In this document: piece after piece, positions 14,363 to 22,136 of the stretch | Numbering within the stretch: the stretch's first letter is position 1 | Layout of the letters: every line of letters begins with the position of its first letter | Assembly: GCA_041180805.1 (NCBI GenBank) | Contig: JBEGQX010000059.1 | Location: 1 to 22,136 of the forward strand | Reading direction: 5' to 3' | Source of the DNA: JBEGQX01 sp041180805 | GTDB lineage: Bacteria > Planctomycetota > Planctomycetia > Gemmatales > Gemmataceae | Length of the DNA: 22,136 nt | The notes under the pieces: model-generated | The model's input: only the letters and a program-made list of their open reading frames with translations | Told to the model about the DNA's origin: nothing | The model's database searches: none | Made by a program: the position numbers and the translations under genes

Positions 14363-16138
14363 ATGTTGAGAATTCAGATTGTCTATCGTGGAGAGCAAAA
14401 CGAATTGGAGCATGCTTCCGGTCCCTTTGAATTTGGCCGTGGGCCGGCAAGGGATGGAATCGTCCGGTTTGTAACCTCGGATTCTTATGTTTCTGCAAAC
14501 CACATGCGTTTGGAGCAGATTGGCGAAGATGTCATTTCGGTTAACAACCTTAGCACGCGAAACAATATTCGTTTTAATGAAAAAGATTCGATCCCTGTGG
14601 GTGAGTGCGCCCAGTTGTTTTTACCTGCTACCTTTATGGTTGGTGAAACCCTGCTGCGGATAGAAAAAATCGCACAGGAGGCCCCGATGGGGCCCATGGA
14701 TTCTTTGGATGTTAATTCCACTCTTCTGGCTAAATCAGATTCCCCATCCTTGTTTGAATTGGGTGTATCACCGAGCCCTGAAAAATTGGCCCAATGGCTG
14801 GAAACACTTCTTGCTGTGCAAAGATCCGCGGCGGGTTCGGTCCAGTTTTACCAGGAAAGCGCCAAGGCACTTGTGGAACTAATTGGCTTGGATCGTGGTT
14901 TGATTTTAATGCTTAGAAATGGTCGGTGGATGGTTCAGTCGAGGTTTCCTGACGAGGACGTTGACCACCGGGAATTTAGCGCCGCGGTTCTTCAGAAAAT
15001 GTCAACGGAGCGCAAAACGATTTTTCAAAGTGGAACTGCGCTTCAGGTTCAATCCGAGAGCGTGATGGAGTTAGAGGCAGTCATAGCTTCCCCCATTTTT
15101 GATGCCAGGGAAAATATTGTCGGTGCAGTCTACGGAATTCGAAATAAACACCAAAAGTCTGGAACCAAGGACCTTGGCATAACTCCATTAGAGGCGCAGG
15201 TGGTTCAACTTTTGGCAAGTTCCGTTGGGATCGGTCTGGCGCGCCAGGAGCAGGAAGCGGAAGCCAGCAGGTTAAAGGTGCAGTTTGATCAGTTCTTTTC
15301 AGCGGATTTGGCCAGGGAGTTGCAGAAAAATCCCAAGTTGTTGGATGGTGTCGAGACGGAGGTGACGGTTCTTTTTGTGGATATACGGGGTTTTAGCAGA
15401 ATCTCCGAGAAAATGAATCCTTCGGAAACCTGTCGATTAGTTTCTGATGTGATGGAGGAACTTACCAACTGTGTCCACAAGCAGGATGGAGTTGTGGTGG
15501 ATTATGCGGGGGATGGATTAATGGCCATGTGGAATGCTCCCGCCAGGCAGGAAGATCATGCTGCAAAAGCTTGTAAGTCTGCGTTGGCCATGTTGGAAAG
15601 GATGCCATTAGTACAAGAGCGTTGGAAAACCAAAATTGAGGGTGTTTTAAAAATAGGTGTTGGAATTAACACTGGCATGGCCCTTTGTGGTAACACCGGC
15701 AGCAAGGTGAAATTCAAATACGGGCCTCTTGGTCATGCTGTTAACCTTGGTAGCAGGATTGAAGGAGCCACAAAGTACCTCGGAGTGCCCATCCTTATAA
15801 GTGGCTACACGAGAAGGCAAATTAGTGAAAGTTTTGCCACAAGGCGTATTCGTTCGGTTAAGGTGGTTGGGATTAATGAACCTGTTGATCTTTATCAGGT
15901 TCATGCAGTTAGCAAAAACCAGCCCTGGATGGAGTTTGCCGAGACATATGAAAGAGCTTTAAAGGAATTCGAGTCAGGAAAATTCGGGGAAGCCAGCAAG
16001 CTGCTGTACCCTTTGATTTCCGGCAAGGATGGAGAGTATGATGTGCCTAGTCTTGGATTGATGGCAAGAACCATCCAATACATGCGAAGTGTTCCCCCAG
16101 AGGGATTTTGTGGAATTGAAGAACTGGAATCCAAGTAA
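14363..16138 (+). CDS. FHA-GAF-class III adenylate/guanylate cyclase
   Basis: 591 residues, no signal peptide or membrane segment. Residues ~15-100 form an FHA phosphothreonine-binding domain: FGRG (24-27), SANHMRLEQ (44-52) and NNLSTRNN (61-68). Residues ~140-295 resemble a GAF sensor domain (DRGLILML, IASPIFDARENIVGAVYGIR). After a short helical linker (~296-325), the class III cyclase domain runs ~330-515: VTVLFVDIRGFSR with metal-binding Asp340, YAGDGLMAMW with Asp384, then KFKYGPLGHAVNLGSRIEG with Asn461 and Arg465. It should make cAMP or cGMP in response to a phosphoprotein and a GAF ligand. The place usually occupied by Asp in VIGDAVN is His (LGHAVN), so the base specificity is uncertain. 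The tail (~520-591) looks helical and TPR-like. There is only a weak ribosome-binding site; the PQQ-like gene follows 15 bases after the stop. Confidence 0.9.
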   Translation: MLRIQIVYRGEQNELEHASGPFEFGRGPARDGIVRFVTSDSYVSANHMRLEQIGEDVISVNNLSTRNNIRFNEKDSIPVGECAQLFLPATFMVGETLLRIEKIAQEAPMGPMDSLDVNSTLLAKSDSPSLFELGVSPSPEKLAQWLETLLAVQRSAAGSVQFYQESAKALVELIGLDRGLILMLRNGRWMVQSRFPDEDVDHREFSAAVLQKMSTERKTIFQSGTALQVQSESVMELEAVIASPIFDARENIVGAVYGIRNKHQKSGTKDLGITPLEAQVVQLLASSVGIGLARQEQEAEASRLKVQFDQFFSADLARELQKNPKLLDGVETEVTVLFVDIRGFSRISEKMNPSETCRLVSDVMEELTNCVHKQDGVVVDYAGDGLMAMWNAPARQEDHAAKACKSALAMLERMPLVQERWKTKIEGVLKIGVGINTGMALCGNTGSKVKFKYGPLGHAVNLGSRIEGATKYLGVPILISGYTRRQISESFATRRIRSVKVVGINEPVDLYQVHAVSKNQPWMEFAETYERALKEFESGKFGEASKLLYPLISGKDGEYDVPSLGLMARTIQYMRSVPPEGFCGIEELESK

Positions 16139-16153
16139 TTCAGGGAAATATTC

Positions 16154-17515
16154 ATGTGCTCAAAATTAAAATTCCTTATGGGGTTACTTTTTGCGCTTGC
16201 TCCATTTTTGGCCAATGCGCAAGTTGAAAAGGTGCCACCCGACTTTGGAACAAGAAAAATTGGCTCCGACTGGGAGGGGTTTCTTGGGCCTACATCCAAC
16301 AGTATTTCTTCTGAAAAAGGCTTGAAACCATGGCCCAAGCAGGGGCCAAAGGTTTTATGGGTTTCGCCAATGGGCGAGGGATATTCCACAGTGGCAGTCA
16401 GCCGTGGTAGGGCGTTTTTATTCGATAGAACCCGTGAGGGAGTTCGGCTGAGGTGTGTTGAAAGTGAAACTGGTAGGGAACTTTGGAAGTTTGTTTATCC
16501 TTCAAATTATGAAGATGCTTATGGTTACAGCAATGGGCCAAGATGTTATCCGGTTGTGGAAAAAGAAAGGGTGTATATTTACGGTGCCGAGGGAATGCTT
16601 CATTGTCTTGATGTGCAGACGGGAAAATTAAATTGGAAGCTGGATGTAAACAGGCAGTTTGGTGTCATTCAGAATTTTTTCGGTGTGGGTAGCACCCCGA
16701 TCATTGAAGGTAATTTGCTGATAGCGCAGGTTGGGGGCAGTCCCGGGGGAAGTGAAACTGTGCCTTTTCAGGAACTGAAGGGGAATCAGAGTGGCATAGT
16801 CGCATTTGACAAATTCACCGGCAAAGTTGTTTATCAGGTTTCGGATGATCAGGCTAGTTATTCCGTGCCCATGATAGCCAGCATAAATGGCAAAAGGGTT
16901 GGGTTGCAATTTGGAAGAACCGGGTTGTATTCCTTTGATCCTTCCAATGGTAAGCCTGGTTTCAGCTTCCCCTGGCGCGCCAGAATTCTTGAAAGTGTGA
17001 ATGCTGCTAATCCAGTGGTGGTGGGCAACAAGGTGTTGATTTCCGAAACCTATGGGCCAGGCAGTGCGCTTCTTGAGGTTAATGAGAATAACTACAAGGT
17101 TCTTTGGGATGACCAAAATAAAATTCGTGACAAATCCCTTCAATGCCATTGGAATACCCCAGTTTACCTCAATGGATTTTTATATGGTTCCAGTGGCAGG
17201 CATAAATCCAATGCGGAGTTGCGTTGTGTGGAATTTGCGACTGGGAAAGTGAAGTGGAGCGAACCGGGGCTTTCTCGTTCATCCATTCTGGCTGTGGACG
17301 GGCATTTGGTAGTTCAGGCGGAAGATGGTTTTGTTCATTTGTTGAAAGTGAATCCTGAAAAGTTTGATCTGGTACAGTCGGTTCTATTTCGGGATTCCAA
17401 CGGCCTGCCTTTATTGCAAGAACCATGCTGGTGTGCACCAGTGCTTTCCCATGGTTTACTTTATTTGCGAGGCAGAAACGCCATGGTGTGTGTGGAATTG
17501 ATGGATGCTAAATAG
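16154..17515 (+). CDS. Exported PQQ-like (BamB-type) beta-propeller protein
   Basis: 453 residues. A signal peptide (MCSKLKFLMGLLFALAPFLA) is probably cut after ANA at residue 22. AGGGA lies seven bases before the ATG. The mature protein opens with DWEGFLGPTSNSISSEKGL, a start I recognise from many planctomycete PQQ-like proteins. Propeller blades of the form LRCVESETGRELWKF, LHCLDVQTGKLNWKL, IVAFDKFTGKVVYQV and LRCVEFATGKVKWSE follow. Blades of this type bind PQQ in some dehydrogenases, but many relatives are structural or bind partners, and I see no dehydrogenase active site, so catalysis is not claimed. It probably acts in the periplasm. It follows the cyclase gene by 15 bases and precedes the DUF1549/DUF1553 gene by 76, in the same direction. 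Confidence 0.87.
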   Translation: MCSKLKFLMGLLFALAPFLANAQVEKVPPDFGTRKIGSDWEGFLGPTSNSISSEKGLKPWPKQGPKVLWVSPMGEGYSTVAVSRGRAFLFDRTREGVRLRCVESETGRELWKFVYPSNYEDAYGYSNGPRCYPVVEKERVYIYGAEGMLHCLDVQTGKLNWKLDVNRQFGVIQNFFGVGSTPIIEGNLLIAQVGGSPGGSETVPFQELKGNQSGIVAFDKFTGKVVYQVSDDQASYSVPMIASINGKRVGLQFGRTGLYSFDPSNGKPGFSFPWRARILESVNAANPVVVGNKVLISETYGPGSALLEVNENNYKVLWDDQNKIRDKSLQCHWNTPVYLNGFLYGSSGRHKSNAELRCVEFATGKVKWSEPGLSRSSILAVDGHLVVQAEDGFVHLLKVNPEKFDLVQSVLFRDSNGLPLLQEPCWCAPVLSHGLLYLRGRNAMVCVELMDAK

Positions 17516-17537
17516 TTTCAACTTGTGGAATAGTGTG

Positions 17538-17585
17538 CCCGGAAGCTAAAATCTATTAATCCTTCCTTCGATTAGCTTTGCCGGG
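17538..17585 (+). promoter_or_regulatory. Hairpin overlapping the ribosome-binding site of the DUF1549/DUF1553 gene
   Basis: cccggaagctaa (17538-17549) pairs with ttagctt (17572-17578) and ccggg (17581-17585), giving 12 bp with a 2-base bulge (tg) and a 22-base loop. The 3' arm covers the first three G of the GGGGA ribosome-binding site (17583-17587) before the ATG at 17592. A shorter competing pair, ggaag (17541-17545) with cttcc (17562-17566), would free that arm. No T run follows, so it is not an intrinsic terminator. Confidence 0.5.
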
Positions 17586-17591
17586 GATCTC

Positions 17592-20500
17592 ATGTACAAA
17601 TGGATTGTTGTTGCCCTTCAGGGCCTATTGGTTTCCGGTGCCGCAAATGCATTGGAAGACAGTAAGCTTGAATACTTTGAATCTAAAATTCGCCCCATCC
17701 TTGTGAGTCATTGCCTTGAATGTCATAGCACTGCAAAAAAGGTTCGTGGTGGACTAAATCTCGACAATCATGCGGGATTATTAAAAGGTGGTGATACTGG
17801 TACGGTGATTGTTCCGGGCAAACCAGAGCTAAGCCTATTAATAAATGCGGTGGAGTACAAAGAAGAATTAAAGATGCCTCCAAGGGGCAAACTTTCCGGA
17901 ACCCAAATTGCAGACCTAAAAAAATGGGTGAAAGATGGGGCAGTGTGGCCAGACGAAAAATCTGTCGCACACTCCCCAAAGAAAGATGGCATTGATATTC
18001 AAAAAAGAAAGCAGTTCTGGTCCTGGCAGTTTCCTGCCAAAGTGGACGTTCCAAAAATACAAAACGACTTGGTTCAAACGCCTGTTGACGCCTTCATCTT
18101 TGAAAGAATCCAAAGGGAAAATCTTAAGGTCGCTCCCAAGGCAGCTAAAAATATTCTGCTGCGAAGATTGTACCTGGATTTGGTTGGTTTGTTACCAACG
18201 GAAGAGGTGCTGAGGGAATTTGAAAATGATTCCTCGCCCGATGCGTTTGAAAAAGTGGTTGATAAATTGCTTGCATCCCCAGCGTTCGGGGAAAGATGGG
18301 GCAGACACTGGTTGGACTTGGTTCGATATGCGGAATCCCGTGGCCATGAATTTGATTTCAACATACCTAATGCTTTCCAGTACCGGGATTATGTGATCAG
18401 GGCCTTTAATGATGAAGTTCCCTACGATCTTTTCGCCAGGGAGCACATTGCGGGAGATTTGATTCCCCAACCGCGTTTGAATGTCGCCAATCAGGTTAAT
18501 GAATCGATTATTGGTACTGGATTTTATTTTTTGGGTGAAGAGGTTCATTCGCCTGTGGATATCAGGCAAGATCAAGCGGACAGGTTCGATAATCGGATCG
18601 ATGTTTTCGGCAAAACTTTCATGGGTTTGACGATTGCCTGTGCGCGCTGCCATGATCACAAATTTGATCCGATTCTTTCCAAGGACTACTACTCGATTTT
18701 TGCATTTCTTGAAAGTAGTCGTTACAGGTCGGTTCGGTTTCAGGGCATGACACAAAATCGTGCTGTTGCCAGGGATCTTGAAAAGATTCGCATGGAGAAA
18801 AGTCATGATTTTGTGAACAAATTAAAGGCTGAACTTGAGAATAGCATTTTACATCTAGATGCCACGCTGAATGTTTCGAGGAATATACTCAAAAATCACT
18901 CTGCCAAATTGGAAGATGTCCAGGGGCAAGCTCTCCGAAAATTAATCCAAGAGGAAGCCAAAGGGCAAAATCTTGACCTTGTATTAGCCTCCCGAATAGT
19001 GCCTGCCTTGGCAATCGGCTTGAAATCCAACGATGACCTTAGGCGACAGTTGGCTACCGCCATTCTTGAAAATCGCGCAGCCAAACCCGTGGCAAAGATT
19101 CCTTTTCGAAAATTCAGTGATCTGGCAGGGAACAAGAAAGTCGAGGTCGATTATTCCAATATCAAGCCAGAACAGTGGTTGCCTGATGATGTCACATTTG
19201 GAACGCGACCCGTACATGCAGGCGAAGTCAAATTTGAATCTGGGAATAAAGGACTTCAGATTCAAGAGGTTTCAGGTGCCAGGTTGGATCCATTCTGGAA
19301 AAACCTAAAGGTTTCATCCAAGTCCGAATCCGACCCCGGGGCATTGGGTGGGGATAGGACAGGAAAGACAATTACCTCACCATCTTTTCAAGTGCAGGAT
19401 GGTTTCGTGCATGTCCTTATGCAAGGCAAAGCAAAGATATTGTGTTCGATAGGATCACATGTAGTGTTCGCCGGCCCGCTTCACGGTGGTTTGATTCGAA
19501 ATGTGGATCAGAAACAATTGGGCTGGGTTACTTTTGATTTAACCCGCTACAAGGGACTGCCTGTGCACATCGAGGTTTCTTCCCAAGATCCAGATTTTGC
19601 ATTAGCCATGATCGCTCAAGGTGATTCTTCGCCTTGCATTCAGCCAGTGGATCATTTTCAAAATGAGATTCGAAAAGCTTGCGCGTCTGGCGAATCTTTA
19701 AGGTCTTATTTAAAAGATGGATTGCAAAACTTGCTGACTGCCATTGGGCAAAACCGATTTCCCGATGGCGAAGAGGGAATTTACCTTTCCAAATTATTTG
19801 GATTACTAAATTCTCTGGGGCTTTTGCCTTGGGGAGATCCTGAAAAGAATCCCTTTAGTGAATCAGAGTTTCAGGCAGAATTGAAGATGTTGGAAAGCAA
19901 TGCTGTTTGGGATTCGGAAATATCCCTGGCAATGCTGGATGGCACCCCTTTGAATGAGAAGGTTTTCATAAGGGGAAACCATAAATCCTTGGGTGAAGCC
20001 GCACCAAGGGCGTTTCTGGCTGCCCTTGGCAATAAAGTCCCTGAAAATCCATCCATTGGTAGTGGGCGCCTTGATCTGGCAAATTGGGTAACTGACGCTA
20101 AAACGAACCCATTTTTTTCAAGAGTTATGGTGAATAGGGTTTGGCATCATATTTTTGGACGTGGGATCGTTGCATCGGTGGATAATTTTGGAGAATTGGG
20201 CGAAAAACCAACCCATGCGGAATTGTTGGATTATCTTGCCCTTCAATTTGAAAAAGATGGATATTCGCTAAAAAAGCTGATTCGCCTCATGGTCACCAGC
20301 CGTGTTTACCAAAGCACATCTCAAAACATCCTAGAAAATAACACCAAAGATCCCCAGAATTTATTGCTGGCAAACATGAGATTGAAGCGCATGGAAGGCG
20401 AAACTATTCGGGATTCCATGCTTGAAATTTCCGGCGGTTTGGACAACGCAATGTTTGGAAAGTCTGTGCCTGTATATTTATCCAGCTTCCAAGAGGGCAG

Positions 20501-20918
20501 AGGTAGACCTCAAAGTGGGCCTGTGGATGGGGCTGGCCGTAAAAGTATTTATCTTGGTGTTAGAAGAAATTTTCTCTCGTCATTCCTTCTTGCTTTTGAT
20601 GCTCCCATACCTTTTTCCACGGTTGGTCGAAGAAGTGTATCAAATGTTCCCGCTCAGGCATTGATCATGATGAATGATCCCTTTGTTCACCAGCAAGCCA
20701 AATTGTGGGCTGCTAAAGTTATTAAGACTGTGCCAGACACGGATAAACGGCTGGAGAGTATGTTTATTCAGGCATTTTCGAGAAAACCTCAGCCTCTTGA
20801 AATAAAACACTGCCTTGAGCATTTAGAGAATAGCAAAAAAGATGGGGATGAGGTTGAGGTTTGGGCATCACTTGCCCATGCCATTTGGAATGCCAAGGAA
20901 TTCATCTGGGTAAACTAA
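17592..20918 (+). CDS. PSCyt1-DUF1549-DUF1553 planctomycete cytochrome-type protein
   Basis: 1108 residues. A signal peptide (MYKWIVVALQGLLVSGAANA) precedes a PSCyt1 domain (~28-120) with CLECH at 41-45, a c-type haem site, and MPP at 95-97 as probable axial Met. DUF1549 (PSCyt2, ~160-385) contains RRLYLDLVGLLP, GERWGRHWLDLVRYAES and a second CxxCH, CARCHDHKFDP (350-360). A middle region (~390-820) begins with a helical, coiled-coil-like part and then looks beta-rich (FVHVLMQGKAKILCSIGSH). DUF1553 (~825-1090) has NPFFSRVMVNRVWHHIFGRGIV and the AFSRKPQPLE end. The family is strongly expanded in planctomycetes next to DUF1501 proteins; the biochemical role is not established. Export and haem suggest a redox or carbohydrate-related role outside the cytoplasm. 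The ribosome-binding site is GGGGA, four bases from the ATG, within a hairpin. Confidence 0.95.
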   Translation: MYKWIVVALQGLLVSGAANALEDSKLEYFESKIRPILVSHCLECHSTAKKVRGGLNLDNHAGLLKGGDTGTVIVPGKPELSLLINAVEYKEELKMPPRGKLSGTQIADLKKWVKDGAVWPDEKSVAHSPKKDGIDIQKRKQFWSWQFPAKVDVPKIQNDLVQTPVDAFIFERIQRENLKVAPKAAKNILLRRLYLDLVGLLPTEEVLREFENDSSPDAFEKVVDKLLASPAFGERWGRHWLDLVRYAESRGHEFDFNIPNAFQYRDYVIRAFNDEVPYDLFAREHIAGDLIPQPRLNVANQVNESIIGTGFYFLGEEVHSPVDIRQDQADRFDNRIDVFGKTFMGLTIACARCHDHKFDPILSKDYYSIFAFLESSRYRSVRFQGMTQNRAVARDLEKIRMEKSHDFVNKLKAELENSILHLDATLNVSRNILKNHSAKLEDVQGQALRKLIQEEAKGQNLDLVLASRIVPALAIGLKSNDDLRRQLATAILENRAAKPVAKIPFRKFSDLAGNKKVEVDYSNIKPEQWLPDDVTFGTRPVHAGEVKFESGNKGLQIQEVSGARLDPFWKNLKVSSKSESDPGALGGDRTGKTITSPSFQVQDGFVHVLMQGKAKILCSIGSHVVFAGPLHGGLIRNVDQKQLGWVTFDLTRYKGLPVHIEVSSQDPDFALAMIAQGDSSPCIQPVDHFQNEIRKACASGESLRSYLKDGLQNLLTAIGQNRFPDGEEGIYLSKLFGLLNSLGLLPWGDPEKNPFSESEFQAELKMLESNAVWDSEISLAMLDGTPLNEKVFIRGNHKSLGEAAPRAFLAALGNKVPENPSIGSGRLDLANWVTDAKTNPFFSRVMVNRVWHHIFGRGIVASVDNFGELGEKPTHAELLDYLALQFEKDGYSLKKLIRLMVTSRVYQSTSQNILENNTKDPQNLLLANMRLKRMEGETIRDSMLEISGGLDNAMFGKSVPVYLSSFQEGRGRPQSGPVDGAGRKSIYLGVRRNFLSSFLLAFDAPIPFSTVGRRSVSNVPAQALIMMNDPFVHQQAKLWAAKVIKTVPDTDKRLESMFIQAFSRKPQPLEIKHCLEHLENSKKDGDEVEVWASLAHAIWNAKEFIWVN

Positions 20919-20933
20919 AAGTAAGAGGTGAGC

Positions 20934-22136
20934 ATGGGTTGCCAACGGTTTTTGCCAAAACCAATAAGTCGAAGACAAATGCTTTTAAACAGTGCCAATG
21001 GTTTTGGTGCGCTGGCCTTTCAAGCTTTGGCTTATGGTGAAACCGCAAAAAGTTTGAATCAAGGAGAGACCCATTTTCCCGCAAAAGCAAAAAATGTGAT
21101 CTTCCTGTACATGGATGGCGGGCCTTCCCAGGTGGATACTTTTGATCCCAAACCTCTTTTGGCAAAGCACAATGGCGAAAACCCCAACAAGCTATTAAAG
21201 GTGCAGCCAACGCAGTTCAATAATGTTGGTAATATTTTGCAGTCGCCTTGGAAATTTAATCAGCATGGCCAAAGTGGTATTTGGATAAGTGAGCTATTCC
21301 CCTGGATTTCCAAGGTTGCAGATGACCTTGCTATAGTTCGTTCTGCTGTTTCAAATTTTTCAGAGCATACCAGTGCAAATTATTTTATGCATACCGGTAG
21401 TGGTTTGCAGGGCAGGCCGAGCTGGGGTGCTTGGACCAGTTATGGTTTGGGAAGCTTAAATAAAAATTTGCCAGGCTTTATTGTTTTAAATGGTGGGCTT
21501 ATCCCGCCGGGTGGGTTGGATAACTTTAACAGCGGTTTTTTGCCATCCGCCTACCAAGGTTCGGTCTTTAAATATGGTTCCAATCCAGTTGCCAACATCG
21601 ATCCCAAGGAAAAACAACCAGGCATGCAAAATGCCAAATTGGATCTGGTTCGAAAGTTGGATTCCTTGTCGCAGAGCTCCCGTCACAATGAGATCGAGGC
21701 AGCGATAGCCAATCAGGAAACTGCGTTTCTGATGCAATCATCCATCCCAGAGCTTATGAGTATTGAAGGGGAAACCAAGGCAACAAGGGATCTTTACGGG
21801 CTTTCTTCAAGTTATGGACCCACCAAGATATTTGGAACTCAATGTCTTGTTGCCCGCAGACTGGTTGAAAGAGGGGCAAGGTTTTTGGAGATAACCTGTC
21901 CCAATGTGGGCCATGATCGATGGGATCAGCACTCGAATTTAAAAGATGGGCATGAAAAAAACTGTTTGGCCGTTGATCAGCCTATTTTTGCGCTGATTAC
22001 CGATTTGAAAGCGCGGGGGTTACTGGATTCCACAATAATTTTGTGGGCGGGGGAATTCGGTAGAACTCCGTTTGCCCAGGGAACGAATGGAAGAGATCAT
22101 AATCCTTTTGGCTTTTCTGTTTGGATGGCTGGGGCA
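20934..22136 (+). CDS. DUF1501 family protein, C-terminus cut by window edge
   Basis: 401 codons are visible with no stop. ATG at 20934 has AGAGG five bases before the start-proximal TGAGC spacer and lies 15 bases after the previous stop. The N-terminus holds a twin-arginine signal, ISRRQMLLNS (residues 11-20) then GFGALAFQALA, so the protein is probably exported folded. Motifs follow the DUF1501 family, which is related to the sulfatase/alkaline phosphatase fold: VIFLYMDGGPSQVDTFDPKP, VGHDRWDQHSNLKDGHEKN and WAGEFGRTPFAQG with GRDHNPFGF close to the right edge. The Asp and His residues in these are in the places expected for a metal site. The activity is not known. It pairs with the DUF1549/DUF1553 protein, a tandem arrangement that is a planctomycete hallmark and suggests joint function. 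Confidence 0.94.
   Translation, partial: MGCQRFLPKPISRRQMLLNSANGFGALAFQALAYGETAKSLNQGETHFPAKAKNVIFLYMDGGPSQVDTFDPKPLLAKHNGENPNKLLKVQPTQFNNVGNILQSPWKFNQHGQSGIWISELFPWISKVADDLAIVRSAVSNFSEHTSANYFMHTGSGLQGRPSWGAWTSYGLGSLNKNLPGFIVLNGGLIPPGGLDNFNSGFLPSAYQGSVFKYGSNPVANIDPKEKQPGMQNAKLDLVRKLDSLSQSSRHNEIEAAIANQETAFLMQSSIPELMSIEGETKATRDLYGLSSSYGPTKIFGTQCLVARRLVERGARFLEITCPNVGHDRWDQHSNLKDGHEKNCLAVDQPIFALITDLKARGLLDSTIILWAGEFGRTPFAQGTNGRDHNPFGFSVWMAGA

Noticed and set aside
18192..18806. 204-codon minus-strand frame within the DUF1549/DUF1553 gene
   Set aside because: It is antisense to conserved DUF1549 motifs, with no ribosome-binding site and no domain.

Overview
The window looks like a chromosome segment from a planctomycete, probably in or near the Gemmatales/Gemmataceae, with a moderate to low GC content. 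Four things point there. A DUF1549/DUF1553 cytochrome-type protein sits directly upstream of a DUF1501 protein. A Gfo/Idh/MocA oxidoreductase carries a Tat signal. There is a PQQ-like beta-propeller lipoprotein-era relative of the kind common in this phylum. A giant repeat protein carries the N-terminal LEDRITPA motif typical of large exported planctomycete proteins. No tRNA, rRNA, CRISPR array or transposase was seen.

Region 1 (1-6667, minus strand) is one uninterrupted reading frame of at least 2222 codons that runs off the left edge. It encodes FG-GAP/VCBS-type calcium-binding repeats of about 49 residues (147 bp) interspersed with bacterial Ig-like domains. The 35 repeats fall into blocks of 14, 14 and 7. 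Every seventh repeat, and only those, ends in a variant 'LN' motif instead of LGNGNGTF. This reads as five consecutive seven-bladed propellers and is the most striking feature of the window. A 316-bp AT-rich leader with a perfect 11-bp inverted repeat precedes it.

Region 2 (6984-10579) holds an exported parvulin-type prolyl isomerase (minus) divergent from a Tat-exported Gfo/Idh/MocA oxidoreductase (plus). The oxidoreductase ends in a strong intrinsic terminator. Then come a release-factor-like GGQ protein and a DUSP23-like protein phosphatase.

Region 3 (10616-12872, minus) is a pyruvate kinase-nnrD pair that couples the last step of glycolysis with repair of hydrated NAD(P)H.

Region 4 (12993-14292, plus) is a self-contained unit: promoter, outer-membrane beta-barrel protein of the Lpg1974-like type, and intrinsic terminator.

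Region 5 (14363-22136, plus) is a possible operon of four genes: an FHA-GAF-class III nucleotide cyclase, an exported PQQ-like propeller protein, the PSCyt1/DUF1549/DUF1553 protein and the DUF1501 protein (cut by the right edge). A hairpin that overlaps the ribosome-binding site lies before the DUF1549/DUF1553 gene. Functions of the DUF1549/DUF1553/DUF1501 group remain unproven; they are thought to act outside the cytoplasm, possibly in polymer breakdown.
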